Below, in pieces: positions 1 through 9,051 of a stretch of DNA of 64,000 bases. The translations under genes were made by a program, and so were the position numbers. The stretch is from Polynucleobacter sp. AP-Kolm-20A-A1. GTDB lineage: Bacteria > Pseudomonadota > Gammaproteobacteria > Burkholderiales > Burkholderiaceae. The notes under the pieces are model-generated. The model was not told the origin of the DNA, did no database searches, and saw only the letters and a program-made list of their open reading frames with translations. The stretch covers positions 1,302,001-1,366,000 of the forward strand of contig NZ_CP061315.1 of NCBI RefSeq assembly GCF_018688315.1, in the 5' to 3' direction. The stretch's first letter is position 1. The number at the start of each line of letters is the position of its first letter.

Positions 1-571
1 CAATATTTCCCTTGGGGAAAAAGCGCAAGCTGTGTGAGACACATCCAATATAAAGACTCTCCATCAGCTTTGGCTCGTAACCTTTGCCAATAATGAATTC
101 AGTCGAGCCACCACCAATATCCACAACTAATCTATTGCCCTGCACAGCAGGCACTTCATGTGCCGCCCCAATATAGATAAGTCGAGCTTCCTCCACGCCA
201 GCAATCACTTCAATTGGGAACCCTAATGCTTCTTGTGCGTCCTCCACAAATTGCTGAGCATTTTTAGCAACTCGCAATGTGTTGGTGGCAACTGCCCGAA
301 CATTGGCAGGGTCAAATCCACGAATGCGCTCACCAAAGCGTCTGATTGCTATGAGCCCGCGTTGGTATGCATCATTGCCTAATAGCTTATTTTCAGTGAG
401 GCCCGCTGCTAAGCGCACCGTTTCGCGCAAAGTATCAATGGGGCGTAGCTGGGTACCAGAGGGAGTATTGACAGCTTGAGCAACAAGCATGCGAAAACTA
501 TTCGATCCTAAATCTACCGCAGCTACAAGCTCTGCAGGATTTGCTAAAGGATCTACGGGATTGCTGGCCAA
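1..571 (-). CDS. ppx: Exopolyphosphatase Ppx/GppA, N-terminal part (runs off the left edge)
   Basis: Ppx removes terminal phosphates from inorganic polyphosphate; GppA relatives act on pppGpp. The visible ~190 residues show the sugar-kinase/Hsp70-type fold of the family: the first phosphate loop AAVDLGSNSFRM near residue 20, the basic ETVRLAAGL segment, the ATNTLRVAKN segment, the EEARLIY motif and the second phosphate loop VVDIGGGSTEF. The frame is open to base 1, so the C-terminus lies outside the window. The start is uncertain: an in-frame stop lies just upstream and no ATG is available, so a TTG at 571 (or one four codons further up) must be used, with only a weak GGGGA before it. It follows the pst-pho operon on the same strand, which fits polyphosphate turnover under phosphate control. 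Ppx is favoured over GppA from this context only. Confidence 0.9.
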   Translation of the reverse strand, partial: MASNPVDPLANPAELVAAVDLGSNSFRMLVAQAVNTPSGTQLRPIDTLRETVRLAAGLTENKLLGNDAYQRGLIAIRRFGERIRGFDPANVRAVATNTLRVAKNAQQFVEDAQEALGFPIEVIAGVEEARLIYIGAAHEVPAVQGNRLVVDIGGGSTEFIIGKGYEPKLMESLYIGCVSHSLRFFPKGNI

Positions 572-691
572 AATATTCCCCAATAATGGAATGCTGTATC
601 AATTATGTCTATTTTATGTAAAAACCATGACACATTGATGAAATCCAATACCAGCCTATCTGGCTGGGATATGCGGAATAGAGAGCCCTGG

Positions 692-904
692 TTAGGCTGC
701 TAGATTTTGCTCTGAGCTTGAGCAATCACGATTACCAAAGCTACATAAAATGCAGCAATCGCCTGACTTTGGCTTCAGAATCGCACTGCAAGATTGGCAG
801 CGAAATAGATGTTGAGAGCTGCCATGCTCGATGTCGATAACTTCTGCTGCTTGGCAATGGGGGCAGGTAACAATAGACTGCGGATAGTTGATGGTCTTAT
901 TCAC
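692..904 (-). CDS. Small Cys-rich GDCC-motif protein
   Basis: A 70-residue protein with two cysteine clusters. A CPHC...CQSC pair (residues about 14-37) looks like a zinc ribbon, and a second motif GDCCILCSFG lies at residues about 48-57. The latter matches the GDCCVxC family, which I recall is annotated in public databases as a GDCCVxC domain (seleno)protein; members of unknown function, some carrying selenocysteine. The start is a GTG with no Shine-Dalgarno sequence. It sits between phoR and ppx but is separated from phoR by the small plus-strand gene at 1063. Function is not known; a thiol/metal or redox role is a guess from the cysteines. Confidence 0.75.
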   Translation of the reverse strand: MNKTINYPQSIVTCPHCQAAEVIDIEHGSSQHLFRCQSCSAILKPKSGDCCILCSFGNRDCSSSEQNLAA

Positions 905-1062
905 AATGCAATACTGAATCAGAATTGTGTCAAGAATATGTCAACTAGGGTATCCCTATCGGCCCACCAGTACCGCCATCCAGATTGTTTAAACCAAAGA
1001 AGTCAGCGCTGTCATATTTCTTTGCTAGGATTATTACTACTTAATCCATGGGCTTGATAAGC

Positions 1063-1263
1063 ATGAGCAAATATCAATACGAAGATGCCGTAAAACAACT
1101 ACAAGAGTCGGGTAGCATTGGTTTAGTGGACTTAAAAAGTCTCCCCCATGACGATCTCGTGGAACTGCTGGAGGAAATTAAGGTTTGGTGTCTTTATGCC
1201 AATGGCAAAGCTGATAAGCTGCCAAAAGAATCCAAGAAAAAGAAAAAGAAGAAAAAGGACTGA
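1063..1263 (+). CDS. Small hypothetical protein with a lysine-rich tail
   Basis: I do not recognise a characterised family. The 66-residue product has an acidic, helix-prone body (EDAVKQLQESG, DDLVELLEEIKVW) and ends in a run of eight lysines plus Asp. The ATG at 1063 is preferred over an in-frame ATG at 1048 because MSKYQYEDAV makes a natural N-terminus, but neither has a good ribosome site. It ends 4 bases before the phoR stop, convergent with no terminator between. The polylysine tail suggests contact with nucleic acid or ribosome, which is only a guess. Confidence 0.6.
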   Translation: MSKYQYEDAVKQLQESGSIGLVDLKSLPHDDLVELLEEIKVWCLYANGKADKLPKESKKKKKKKKD

Positions 1264-1267
1264 GTGA

Positions 1268-2566
1268 TTAAACAGCAATCCTATCTTTTGGGAAGCGCAA
1301 GGTAAATTTACTACCCCTACCTGGCGTGCTTTCGATAACTAGCTGTGCTTGATGTCTATTGGCAATATGTTTAACAATAGCAAGACCGAGGCCAGTTCCA
1401 CCCGTATCCCTTGAGCGACTTCTATCCACTCGATAAAAGCGCTCTGTGAGTCGCGATAAATGCTCTGATGCTATGCCTGGACCAGTATCCGTTACTGAGA
1501 ACTCACCCTGCCCTTGGTCATTCACATTCCACTCAACACCAATTGACCCAACATCAGGGGTGTAACGAATTGCATTGGAAACCAAATTACTAAATGCGGA
1601 AAGAATCTCCCTTTCATCGCCTAACAAGTTCTGCCTTGAATTGACATCGAAGTTAAATGAATGCTTTCCTTGAGAAAGCGCTTCAGCATCATTCTTCAGC
1701 AAGGCCATTAAGGTTTCAACCTTAACCACAGTATTAGTAGCGGGCAATGCATTGGATTCCAAATTGGCGAGTGTTAACAGATCCTCAACCAAGCTCTTCA
1801 TCCTCTGAGCCTGAGACATCATCATGTCAAAGTATTGATCCTGCTGCTCCTTCTTTAGATCTAGAGATTGAACGGTTTCCAAGAAACCCATCAGCACTGT
1901 AATTGGAGTTCGCATCTCATGGGAAACGTTAGCGACGAAGTCACGGCGCATCGCATCTGCTTTTTGCAAATCGGTGACGTCCTGCACCAATAAAAGATGA
2001 CGCTTTTGACCAAAAGGAAAGGCTTGCAGCATTAAGCTCAGACTGCCATCTGGCCCCATACGTTCCATCAGCAGAGGTTCTTCGAAAGCCCTCTTATTGA
2101 GGTATTGAATAAATTCAGGGCGACGAATTAAAAAATTGATCCGCTGCATGACATCGCGTTTGAATATGAGTCCAAAGAACCTCTCCGCAATACTGTTACA
2201 CCATTCAATTTGATCGCTCTCGTCGAGCATGACAATTCCGTTTGGCGAAGCCTGAAACGCTTCGATAAAGTGATCGTGTTGTTGCTCAATACTTCGAATG
2301 CGCTGTTTTAGATTTCTTACTAAACGCTGAAGTCTAAAAAACACTTCTTCCCAAAACCCACTTGGCAAGGGCATGTTTTCAACAGTATCTGCAAGGATAT
2401 ATTTTCTAAGACGCGCTAAATTGATGTAGGCGTACATCAAGGGTATAGAAAGCACGGAAATTCCAGCAGCTATCGCCCATTCAGGACCCCAAACAGACAT
2501 CACCACAAACGCAGCAATGAATGCGACGCAGATGATGACAAAAAAGCGGGATAAGACGGATAACAT
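1268..2566 (-). CDS. phoR: Phosphate regulon sensor histidine kinase PhoR
   Basis: PhoR phosphorylates PhoB when phosphate is scarce and is held off by the Pst transporter and PhoU. The 432 residues show two N-terminal membrane segments (about 5-26 and 30-50), a PAS domain (about 100-200), the HisKA box SHEMRTP with the phospho-accepting His at 216, and an ATPase domain with an N box around 327-336, DTGPG (360-364), an F box near FYRVD (377) and GGTGLGL (389-395). There is no large periplasmic loop, as expected for PhoR. It is last in the pst-phoU-phoB-phoR order, 63 bases after phoB. The ATG has no Shine-Dalgarno sequence but has TAATAT six bases upstream, so it may also be made from a leaderless transcript. 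Confidence 0.96.
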   Translation of the reverse strand: MLSVLSRFFVIICVAFIAAFVVMSVWGPEWAIAAGISVLSIPLMYAYINLARLRKYILADTVENMPLPSGFWEEVFFRLQRLVRNLKQRIRSIEQQHDHFIEAFQASPNGIVMLDESDQIEWCNSIAERFFGLIFKRDVMQRINFLIRRPEFIQYLNKRAFEEPLLMERMGPDGSLSLMLQAFPFGQKRHLLLVQDVTDLQKADAMRRDFVANVSHEMRTPITVLMGFLETVQSLDLKKEQQDQYFDMMMSQAQRMKSLVEDLLTLANLESNALPATNTVVKVETLMALLKNDAEALSQGKHSFNFDVNSRQNLLGDEREILSAFSNLVSNAIRYTPDVGSIGVEWNVNDQGQGEFSVTDTGPGIASEHLSRLTERFYRVDRSRSRDTGGTGLGLAIVKHIANRHQAQLVIESTPGRGSKFTLRFPKDRIAV

Positions 2567-2572
2567 GCTGCA

Positions 2573-2578
2573 ATATTA
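2573..2578 (-). promoter_or_regulatory. Possible -10 box for leaderless phoR
   Basis: TAATAT ends exactly six bases before the phoR ATG, the same geometry as at trxB, pdxH, argH, lysE-type exporter, pepN and msrA in this window. No clear -35 box was found. It would give phoR a promoter separate from the pst operon. Confidence 0.4.
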
Positions 2579-2629
2579 GAGCATCTCCAATATCACCTGG
2601 AAATTATTCTCAAAAGTCTAAAAAATAGC

Positions 2630-3343
2630 TTAAGTTTCGGTTGGGGTCTTTGTAATACGGTAGCCACTGCCACGGACAGTCTCGACGTAGCGATCACAAT
2701 CGAATGCGGCCAGAGCAGCCCTCAAGCGCTTAATGTGAACGTCAACTGTTCTCTCTTCGATATACACCTCGCTACCCCAAACTTTATCGAGCAAGCTCCC
2801 ACGAGAATGCACGCGCTCTGGATTGGCCATGAAGTACTGGAGCAAACGAAATTCAGTAGGGCCAAGGGGAATGGGCTTTGGGTCCATGTTGGGCCAAACA
2901 GCTAAAACACGATGTGAACTTGGATCCAGCTTTAATGGGCCAATAGCCAGCGGACCAGTATCTTCCATCGGCGTTTGTCTTCGCAGAATGGCTCTTACCC
3001 TGGCAACCAACTCTTTTGGCGAAAAAGGCTTAGTAACATAATCATCCGCACCAGAATCCAGACCAAGGACTTTGTCTGACTCCTCGCTTTTAGCGGTAAG
3101 CATCAGAATAGGTAGTGATTTAGTGCGTTCGCTAGCGCGTAATTCTTTAGCAAACTGTACGCCAGACTTACCAGGCAGCATCCAATCCAAAATAATCAAG
3201 CTTGGCAATTGATCCTTCATCATCGCCAAAGCAAGATCTGTCTGCATCGCCCTTTCAACCTCATACCCCGCATGGGCAAGGTTAATCGCAATCAATTCTG
3301 CAATTGATGGCTCATCCTCTACTATGAGTATGCGGTGAGTCAT
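2630..3343 (-). CDS. phoB: Phosphate response regulator PhoB
   Basis: PhoB is the OmpR-type DNA-binding regulator that binds Pho boxes such as the one in front of pstS in this window. The 237 residues comprise a receiver domain with acidic pocket EDE (about 9-11), phospho-acceptor Asp53 (LDWMLPG), Thr83 and Lys105 (TKPF), then a winged-helix domain with LGPTEFRLL and the recognition segment EERTVDVHIKRLR followed by VETVRGSGYR. The start ATG is supported by a GGAAG site upstream. It lies 15 bases downstream of phoU on the same strand. Confidence 0.97.
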   Translation of the reverse strand: MTHRILIVEDEPSIAELIAINLAHAGYEVERAMQTDLALAMMKDQLPSLIILDWMLPGKSGVQFAKELRASERTKSLPILMLTAKSEESDKVLGLDSGADDYVTKPFSPKELVARVRAILRRQTPMEDTGPLAIGPLKLDPSSHRVLAVWPNMDPKPIPLGPTEFRLLQYFMANPERVHSRGSLLDKVWGSEVYIEERTVDVHIKRLRAALAAFDCDRYVETVRGSGYRITKTPTET

Positions 3344-3358
3344 GATTCAGCTTCCTGA

Positions 3359-4066
3359 TTATTGTCTGTTAGCTTCGCGAACTAAATCTTCATGCGGGAT
3401 ATGACGTACATCAGACCCTTTGGCAATGTAGATCACAAACTCTGCAATATTCTTAGCGTGATCACCAATACGCTCAATTGCTTTGGCAATAGTCAGCATA
3501 TCCAGACCTGTGCTGATCATATGCGGATCTTCAGACATATAGGTGATGAGCTTACGCACAAAGCCCCTGAACTCCTCATCAATCTGACGATCTTCTTGGA
3601 CTACCTCAGCAGCCGCAATGGTATCTAAACGGGCAAACGCATCCAGACTACGGCGCAACAAAGAGATCGCCATCTGACCAGACAAACGAATTTCTGCCAC
3701 ATTAATATTGTGTGGTAATCCAGCCTCAATCAGACGCTTAGTACGCTTAGCAACCCGCTCCGCTTCATCGCCAGCTCTCTCAAGATTGGTGATTGCTTTC
3801 GATACAGCCATTACAAGACGCAAGTCACGAGCAGTTGGTTGGCGGCGCGCAATCAGTTCGGTGCACGCTAAGTCGATCTGAATTTCGAGATCATTTACTA
3901 ATTTTTCATTTTCGATAACAACGTTACAGGTATCGATATCCATTTGCGTAAATGCACGCATCGCCGTAGATATTTGCGACTCTACAAGTCCACCCATTTC
4001 AAGCAAGCGGCTTGAAAGTGAATTAAGATCTGCGTCAAATTGTGATGATAGGTGTTTATCTGGCAT
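3359..4066 (-). CDS. phoU: Phosphate-specific transport accessory protein PhoU
   Basis: PhoU links the Pst transporter to PhoR and represses the Pho response when phosphate is plentiful; it is an all-helical cytoplasmic protein of two three-helix bundles. The 235 residues have the family's length and both metal-binding type segments (TNLERAGDEAERVAKR and AKAIERIGDHAKNIAE). An upstream in-frame ATG at 4078 exists, but it contains the ribosome site GGAGA that serves the ATG at 4066 (MPDKHLSS), so 4066 is chosen. It follows pstB within about a dozen bases, consistent with one operon. Confidence 0.96.
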   Translation of the reverse strand: MPDKHLSSQFDADLNSLSSRLLEMGGLVESQISTAMRAFTQMDIDTCNVVIENEKLVNDLEIQIDLACTELIARRQPTARDLRLVMAVSKAITNLERAGDEAERVAKRTKRLIEAGLPHNINVAEIRLSGQMAISLLRRSLDAFARLDTIAAAEVVQEDRQIDEEFRGFVRKLITYMSEDPHMISTGLDMLTIAKAIERIGDHAKNIAEFVIYIAKGSDVRHIPHEDLVREANRQ

Positions 4067-4078
4067 GAATGTCTCCAA

Positions 4079-4927
4079 TTAACCGAAGCGGCCGGTTATA
4101 TAGTCTTCTGTTTCTTTACGCTTAGGCTTAATAAATATCTCATCAGTCTTGCCGTATTCAATCAGGCTCCCTAAATACATATAGGCTGTGTAGTCAGATA
4201 CACGAGCTGCTTGCTGCATATTATGGGTCACGATAGCAATCGTGTAATCATTTTTAAGCTCATGAATCAATTCCTCTACCTTGCCAGTAGAGATTGGATC
4301 CAATGCAGAGGTTGGCTCGTCCAACAAAATCACTGAAGGCTTAACAGCCACGCCACGTGCAATACATAAACGCTGCTGCTGACCGCCAGACAAAGAAAGA
4401 CCGCTTTGGTTTAACTTGTCTTTGACTTCATTCCATAGGGCAGCCTTATTTAAGGCCCACTCAACACGCTCATCCATTTCTGAGCGTGATAACTTTTCGT
4501 AGAGGCGCACACCAAAGGCGATATTTTCATAAATCGACATTGGGAATGGGGTTGGCTTCTGAAAAACCATACCAATTCTTGAGCGCAGTAGGTTTAAATC
4601 TTGACCTGGCTCTAGGATGTTCTGACCATAGAAGTTAATCTCACCTTCAGCGCGTTGACCCGGATAGAGGTCATACATCCGGTTGAGGGTTCTCAAAAGA
4701 GTAGATTTTCCACAGCCAGAAGGTCCAATAAACGCAGTGACCTTGCCTTGCTCGATATCGAGATTGATCTTTTTTAGACCTTGAAATGCGCCGTAATAAA
4801 AATTCAGATTCCGCACTTCAATCGCATTGACTGCAGTTTTTTGCGGCTCTTGATTTACCGTATCCACTCTACCCCCTTGACTATCAATCTTATTTAAGTC
4901 AAACATTGTTTTCATATTACTCATCAT
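4079..4927 (-). CDS. pstB: Phosphate ABC transporter ATP-binding protein PstB
   Basis: PstB hydrolyses ATP to drive phosphate import by PstSCA. The 282 residues show Walker [10 protein letters not shown], the Q-loop region [17 protein letters not shown], the ABC signature [14 protein letters not shown], Walker [13 protein letters not shown] and the H-loop THNMQQ. About 30 residues precede the conserved NFYYG start of the domain, slightly longer than E. coli PstB. The ATG overlaps the pstA stop as ATGA, showing translational coupling; a second ATG follows immediately, so the exact start is ambiguous by one codon. Confidence 0.97.
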   Translation of the reverse strand: MMSNMKTMFDLNKIDSQGGRVDTVNQEPQKTAVNAIEVRNLNFYYGAFQGLKKINLDIEQGKVTAFIGPSGCGKSTLLRTLNRMYDLYPGQRAEGEINFYGQNILEPGQDLNLLRSRIGMVFQKPTPFPMSIYENIAFGVRLYEKLSRSEMDERVEWALNKAALWNEVKDKLNQSGLSLSGGQQQRLCIARGVAVKPSVILLDEPTSALDPISTGKVEELIHELKNDYTIAIVTHNMQQAARVSDYTAYMYLGSLIEYGKTDEIFIKPKRKETEDYITGRFG

Positions 4928-5790
4928 CCCTGCACCTTATCTCGGAATACCACGCGAGCCAGGATATTTAATCCAAGCACTGCAAAGGTAATCAATAAAG
5001 CACCACCCCATGCAAGATCCACCCAATTGTCATAAGGGCTCATAGCAAACTGGAAAATCACAACCGGCAAATTCGCCATTGGCGCATTCATATTGGTTGA
5101 GAAGAATTGGTTATTTAAGGCGGTAAACAGCAGAGGAGCTGTTTCGCCACTAACGCGCGCTAATGCTAGCAAGATACCCGTCATCACACCGCTTTGAGCA
5201 GCGCGTAAGGTGATCATGAAAGCGACCTTCCACTTTGGTGTGCCAAGCGCATAAGCTGCCTCGCGCAGACTTCCTGGCACTAAGCGCAGCATATTTTCCG
5301 TAGTTCGCACAACGACTGGGATCGCAATTAAGGCCAAAGCGATAGTGCCTGCCCAACCAGAGAAGTGCCGAACCTGAGCCACTACAAATGCGTATACGAA
5401 TAGGCCAATCACAATCGATGGCGCAGACAGCATGATGTCAGTCACGAATCGAGTGATAGCAGCCACTTTACTTCTATCGCCGTATTCAGAAAGATAGAGG
5501 CCTGCAAGCACACCAACTGGCGTGCTAATTAAAGTGCAGCAACCAATCAACATGAGGCTGCCAACAATAGCGTTTGCAAGACCACCGCCATCAGAACCTG
5601 GGGCTGGAGTGCTATGCGTAAATAGATCTAGATTGATAGATGAAAAACCTTTTATCACTAGAACACTTAAGATCCAGAATAAAAAAATCATGCCCAAACC
5701 CATCGCGGCCATGGATAGGGTTAAGCCAATCTTGTTGGCGCGTTTGCGACGAGCAAAAACTTCTGGATTGATATTAGTGGCTTTGTTCAT
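4924..5790 (-). CDS. pstA: Phosphate ABC transporter permease PstA
   Basis: PstA is one of the two membrane channel subunits of the high-affinity phosphate importer. The 288 residues carry about six membrane segments and the EAA-type loop [15 protein letters not shown] that docks on PstB. The reading frame is open 14 codons further up, but the ATG at 5790 ([10 protein letters not shown]) overlaps the pstC stop as ATGA, matching the coupling between pstA and pstB, so this start is preferred. Confidence 0.96.
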   Translation of the reverse strand: MNKATNINPEVFARRKRANKIGLTLSMAAMGLGMIFLFWILSVLVIKGFSSINLDLFTHSTPAPGSDGGGLANAIVGSLMLIGCCTLISTPVGVLAGLYLSEYGDRSKVAAITRFVTDIMLSAPSIVIGLFVYAFVVAQVRHFSGWAGTIALALIAIPVVVRTTENMLRLVPGSLREAAYALGTPKWKVAFMITLRAAQSGVMTGILLALARVSGETAPLLFTALNNQFFSTNMNAPMANLPVVIFQFAMSPYDNWVDLAWGGALLITFAVLGLNILARVVFRDKVQG

Positions 5791-6797
5791 GATTTCAAGC
5801 CCTGCTTCTTCTCCATATTGTTTAGCATCCACTTAGCGCACGCCAAAACAATGAAGGTAATAATAAATAGTGCCAGACCTAAAGCAAATAAAGAGGAAAG
5901 GTGGTTGCCAGCTTCAGCTTCACCAAATTCATTCGCAAGGGTCGAAGCAATAGATGTTCCGGGAGCAAATAAAGAAGGGGATAAGCGCTGTGCGTTTCCA
6001 ATGACAAAGGTCACAGCCATGGTTTCACCTAATGCCCTACCCAATCCAAGCATCACGCCACCGATAACGCCCGCCTTGGTATACGGAAGTACAACATTCT
6101 TAACCACTTCCCAGGTTGTGCAGCCAATACCATATGCCGACTCTTTGAGAACTGGCGGAACAATTTCAAAAACATCGCGCATTACTGATGCAATAAACGG
6201 AAGAATCATCATTGCCAGAATTAATCCGGCACATAAAACACCAATACCGTTAAAGGCACCAGAAAACAAAATTCCCAGGCCAGGGATCTTTCCAAGTGTT
6301 GCCGCGAGCACAGGCTCAATGTAGTCTGCAAATAAAGGTGCGAATATGAATAAACCAAACATACCGTAAATGATGGATGGCACAGCAGCCAATAACTCTA
6401 CTGCGGTACCCAAAGGTCTACGAAGTGGACCTGGGCATAGTTCCGTGAGAAATACTGCAATGCCAAAACTCAAAGGCACTGCGATCAACAAAGCAATGAT
6501 GGATGTCACCAAGGTTCCGTAGATGGCAATCAGGCCCCCAAACTCACCATTCACAATGTCCCATTCTTGGGTAAAGAAGAAGCCCAGCCCAAAGGTATTA
6601 AGAGCTGGCCATGCATTCATCACCAAGGAAATAATGATTCCGAGGAGCGCAATCAACACGCTACAGGCAAAGAACTGCGTAATCGCGTGAAATAAGAAAT
6701 CCTGTACACGCTGCAGCTTGGCAATTCTTAGTGCCTGAGGCGTAGGCGCTGAATGGGATTGGGCGTTATCCATCATAGTTTTAGCATTATTAAACAT
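5787..6797 (-). CDS. pstC: Phosphate ABC transporter permease PstC
   Basis: PstC is the partner permease of PstA. The 336 residues include about six membrane helices and the EAA loop [15 protein letters not shown]. The ATG at 6797 sits four bases after a strong hairpin (6801-6826) whose 3' arm holds the only purine-rich, ribosome-site-like sequence (GGTGGGG), so translation may depend on unfolding that hairpin; in-frame ATG codons at 6776 and 6773 are alternatives without a better site. It is the second gene of the pst operon. Confidence 0.95.
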   Translation of the reverse strand: MFNNAKTMMDNAQSHSAPTPQALRIAKLQRVQDFLFHAITQFFACSVLIALLGIIISLVMNAWPALNTFGLGFFFTQEWDIVNGEFGGLIAIYGTLVTSIIALLIAVPLSFGIAVFLTELCPGPLRRPLGTAVELLAAVPSIIYGMFGLFIFAPLFADYIEPVLAATLGKIPGLGILFSGAFNGIGVLCAGLILAMMILPFIASVMRDVFEIVPPVLKESAYGIGCTTWEVVKNVVLPYTKAGVIGGVMLGLGRALGETMAVTFVIGNAQRLSPSLFAPGTSIASTLANEFGEAEAGNHLSSLFALGLALFIITFIVLACAKWMLNNMEKKQGLKS

Positions 6798-6800
6798 TCA

Positions 6801-6826
6801 AACAGCCCCACCGAGGTGGAGCTGTT
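6801..6826 (-). terminator. Hairpin between pstS and pstC
   Basis: On the minus strand this is a 12-pair stem (AACAGC, a T-G wobble pair, CCACC) closed by a very short loop. No T-run follows. It lies between the pstS stop and the pstC start, where such structures commonly stabilise or terminate the abundant binding-protein mRNA. It also encloses the pstC ribosome-site-like sequence. Confidence 0.7.
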
Positions 6827-6858
6827 GATCATTGCAATTAAAGGGTTAAATTGCAAAA

Positions 6859-7881
6859 TTACTTAGTAACAATCTTGGTAAATACATTCTTACGAATAAA
6901 GTCTGTAGTCTTGTCTGGCATTGGTACGTAGTCCAAATCTTCGGCCATTTTCTTGCCGTCTTTGAAAGCAAAGTCAAAGAACTTCAGCACTTCGGCTACG
7001 TTTGCTTTGTTTTCAGGATTTTTGTAGATTAAGATAAATGATGCGCCAGTGATTGGCCAAGATTTAGCACCAGGAGCATTAGTAATAAATGTGCCCATTC
7101 CTGGAATAGCCGCCCAATCAGTGCTTGCAGCAGCAGCTGCGAATGTTAGATCATCAGGAGCCACAAATTGACCATCTTTGTTTTTTAAAGAGATGAAAGT
7201 CATTTTGTTTTTCTTGGCATATGCATACTCGACATAACCAACTGAGTTCTTTACGCGTGTTACGTTTGCCGCTACACCTTCGTTACCTTTGCCGCCAACT
7301 GTTGAGGCTGCAGGCCATTTAACAGAAGCACCAGAACCAACTGAGTCCTTGAATAAAGTGCTTGTCTTAGCTAAGTAATCAGTAAAGATTGCTGTTGTAC
7401 CAGAACCATCAGCGCGCACAACTACTGTAATTGGGCCGCTAGGAATCTTTACACCAGGATTCATGATAGCAATACGCTTATCACCCCAGTCAGAAATAAC
7501 ACCCTGGAAAATATCAGCCAAAGTTGGGCCGTCCAACTTGATTTCGCCTGGCTTTACACCATCAACGTTAATCACCGGAACTACACCACCAATAATTGCT
7601 GGGAACTGAACCAAGCCGTCTTTTTCTAAATCGTCAAACTTCACTGGATTATCAGTGGCACCGAAATCCACTGTTTTAGCTTTGATTTGTTTGATACCAC
7701 CAGATGAACCGATGGACTGGTAATTTAAATTGGAGCCGGTTTTAGCTTTAAAAGCTTCCGCCCATTTTGCATAAATTGGGTATGGGAATGTTGCGCCAGC
7801 GCCAGTCATGTCCACTGCAAATGCTGCTGGAGCAAGTGAAATAGCACCAATAAATAATGCTTTTTTCAGAAAAGATTTCAT
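6859..7881 (-). CDS. pstS: Periplasmic phosphate-binding protein PstS
   Basis: PstS captures phosphate in the periplasm and delivers it to PstCA. The 340-residue product starts with a Sec signal peptide (MKSFLKKALFIG...AFAVDM) and has the phosphate-site motifs TGAGATFPYPIY, SIGSSGGIKQI, DFGATDNP and RADGSGTTAIFTDYL. The frame is open 35 codons further up, but the ATG at 7881 follows an AAGGA ribosome site and begins the signal peptide. A Pho box with a matching -10 lies about 45-80 bases upstream, so the gene heads the phosphate-starvation operon. Confidence 0.97.
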   Translation of the reverse strand: MKSFLKKALFIGAISLAPAAFAVDMTGAGATFPYPIYAKWAEAFKAKTGSNLNYQSIGSSGGIKQIKAKTVDFGATDNPVKFDDLEKDGLVQFPAIIGGVVPVINVDGVKPGEIKLDGPTLADIFQGVISDWGDKRIAIMNPGVKIPSGPITVVVRADGSGTTAIFTDYLAKTSTLFKDSVGSGASVKWPAASTVGGKGNEGVAANVTRVKNSVGYVEYAYAKKNKMTFISLKNKDGQFVAPDDLTFAAAAASTDWAAIPGMGTFITNAPGAKSWPITGASFILIYKNPENKANVAEVLKFFDFAFKDGKKMAEDLDYVPMPDKTTDFIRKNVFTKIVTK

Positions 7882-7926
7882 TCGGTCAGTCCTTACATTG
7901 AATATGCGCAACGGCGCGATATAAGA

Positions 7927-7960
7927 ACGATACGGTGGAAATATGACAGCTTTGTGACAT
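7927..7960 (-). promoter_or_regulatory. Pho box and -10 box of the pst operon
   Basis: On the minus strand two heptamers, ATGTCAC and CTGTCAT, are spaced 11 bases apart (4-base gap AAAG), matching the PhoB direct-repeat consensus. TATCGT begins exactly 10 bases after the second heptamer, the usual distance to the -10 element in Pho promoters. This predicts PhoB-activated transcription of pstS and the genes that follow. Confidence 0.85.
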
Positions 7961-7967
7961 CCTAAAT

Positions 7968-8014
7968 GGGGGTAAATTTCCCCCATTCCGGAGCTCTTAT
8001 TGCCTTAAAAGCTC
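7968..8014 (-). terminator. Two inverted repeats between the M48 gene and the pst promoter
   Basis: A GGGGG/CCCCC inverted repeat with a 7-base centre (7968-7984) is followed by a second one, GAGCT...AGCTC with extra inner pairs (7991-8014). Neither has a T-run. They may end the upstream M48 transcript or insulate the Pho promoter; this is inferred from position only. Confidence 0.35.
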
Positions 8015-8027
8015 TAATTAGGGAGTT

Positions 8028-8798
8028 TTATTGGACGCACGAAGAATTTGCCTCGGCTTGACTCAAATCTTGTGAATTTTTGAGTCTTTCATCATTTCCG
8101 GGGTGGGTTGAAAGGAAAGCTAATGCCGGGCCTTGCCCTAAGGCATTCATTTTTTCTGCAAATCGATAGCTTCCACAGGGGGAATAGCCTGCCTTTAAAG
8201 CCAGCCTCATGCCAAATTTATCAGCATCACGCTCATCATCCCTGTTATAGGACAGCCCTGCACCCTTAACCGCATTTCCCACCAAGAGCCCGCTAAAGGG
8301 GATGAAATAGCTAGAAATTGCCCCCAAAGCCTGACTGGCCACTCCAATAGCAACATCCCTATTTTTGGCGTAATCCGGTTGGGTATGACCCAAATGATGA
8401 TGTCCCAACTCATGGCCAAAAACTGCGGCAATCACATCGGGATCATCGCCAAATTGGCGCATAAATCCATTGGTAAACACAATGTAATATTGCCCATTTT
8501 GCAGGCTTGCAAAAGCATTAATATCATCACTCTCTGAAAAGCCCACAACAAATTTAACTGGGCTTACTTTGGCAATTTTTCCTCGTATGACCGCCAAATT
8601 TCGCTGAGCGCTTGGGTCAATCCCATTCAATGAGCCACTTGAGATTGGCCTTCCGGTTTCTTGCTTTGCGGCCGTATTCCACCAAACTTCATTTGGAACC
8701 TGAATAACACCTTCACGATCGGACTTCATGCTTGAGCACGCAAATAAAAAGGTGCTTAAGAGCACTAACCCTAGCGCATGCTGAATTCTCAAATGCAT
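8028..8798 (-). CDS. M48-family zinc metalloprotease lipoprotein
   Basis: A 256-residue predicted lipoprotein: hydrophobic signal ending in the lipobox LFAC (Cys about residue 21), then an M48 peptidase domain with the zinc motif HELGHHH and the third-ligand region DERDADKFG. This resembles the periplasmic BepA/LoiP (YfgC/YggG) proteases, which trim misassembled outer-membrane proteins, but it lacks the tetratricopeptide repeats of BepA, so a LoiP-like role is more likely. It ends shortly before the pst promoter and starts opposite a 250-base gap; nothing suggests it belongs to the phosphate operon. Confidence 0.88.
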   Translation of the reverse strand: MHLRIQHALGLVLLSTFLFACSSMKSDREGVIQVPNEVWWNTAAKQETGRPISSGSLNGIDPSAQRNLAVIRGKIAKVSPVKFVVGFSESDDINAFASLQNGQYYIVFTNGFMRQFGDDPDVIAAVFGHELGHHHLGHTQPDYAKNRDVAIGVASQALGAISSYFIPFSGLLVGNAVKGAGLSYNRDDERDADKFGMRLALKAGYSPCGSYRFAEKMNALGQGPALAFLSTHPGNDERLKNSQDLSQAEANSSCVQ

Positions 8799-9051
8799 CT
8801 TGATCCAATGAAAGTGGTTTTCTTAATCAAACGAATGAATTGATGTAGATGAAGCCTTGTTTTGCATGATTAGTCTTTTGCAATCCTATTTATAAATCCC
8901 ACACAGACGGTTAACGCATTCCTTGCTGCTTTACTGCATTCGCCGGCAATCTAATTAAATGGGATGATTGCCTATGTTTCTAACCCCATCAGGTCTTTTG
9001 TGGCACGGTTTTTAACTAAACAGGCTGACTCTTTACTGGGTTCTGCGCCGC
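8799..9051. other. Gap between the M48 and NERD genes, no feature recognised
   Basis: About 250 A/T-rich bases. It must hold the promoter of the M48 gene and the end of the NERD transcript. I see no tRNA, convincing terminator or small gene here. Confidence 0.5.

Noticed and set aside
1005..1025. TGTCATATTT upstream of the 66-aa gene as a Pho box
   Set aside because: Only one half-site is present; no second TGTCA lies at the required 11-base distance.
809..1057. 82-aa plus-strand frame over the GDCC gene
   Set aside because: It is antisense to a conserved Cys-rich protein and has no ribosome site or recognisable sequence.
5818..6324. 168-aa plus-strand frame over pstC
   Set aside because: It is the antisense shadow of a conserved permease; the same holds for the other long frames over ilvD, hppA, cphA and the helicase.
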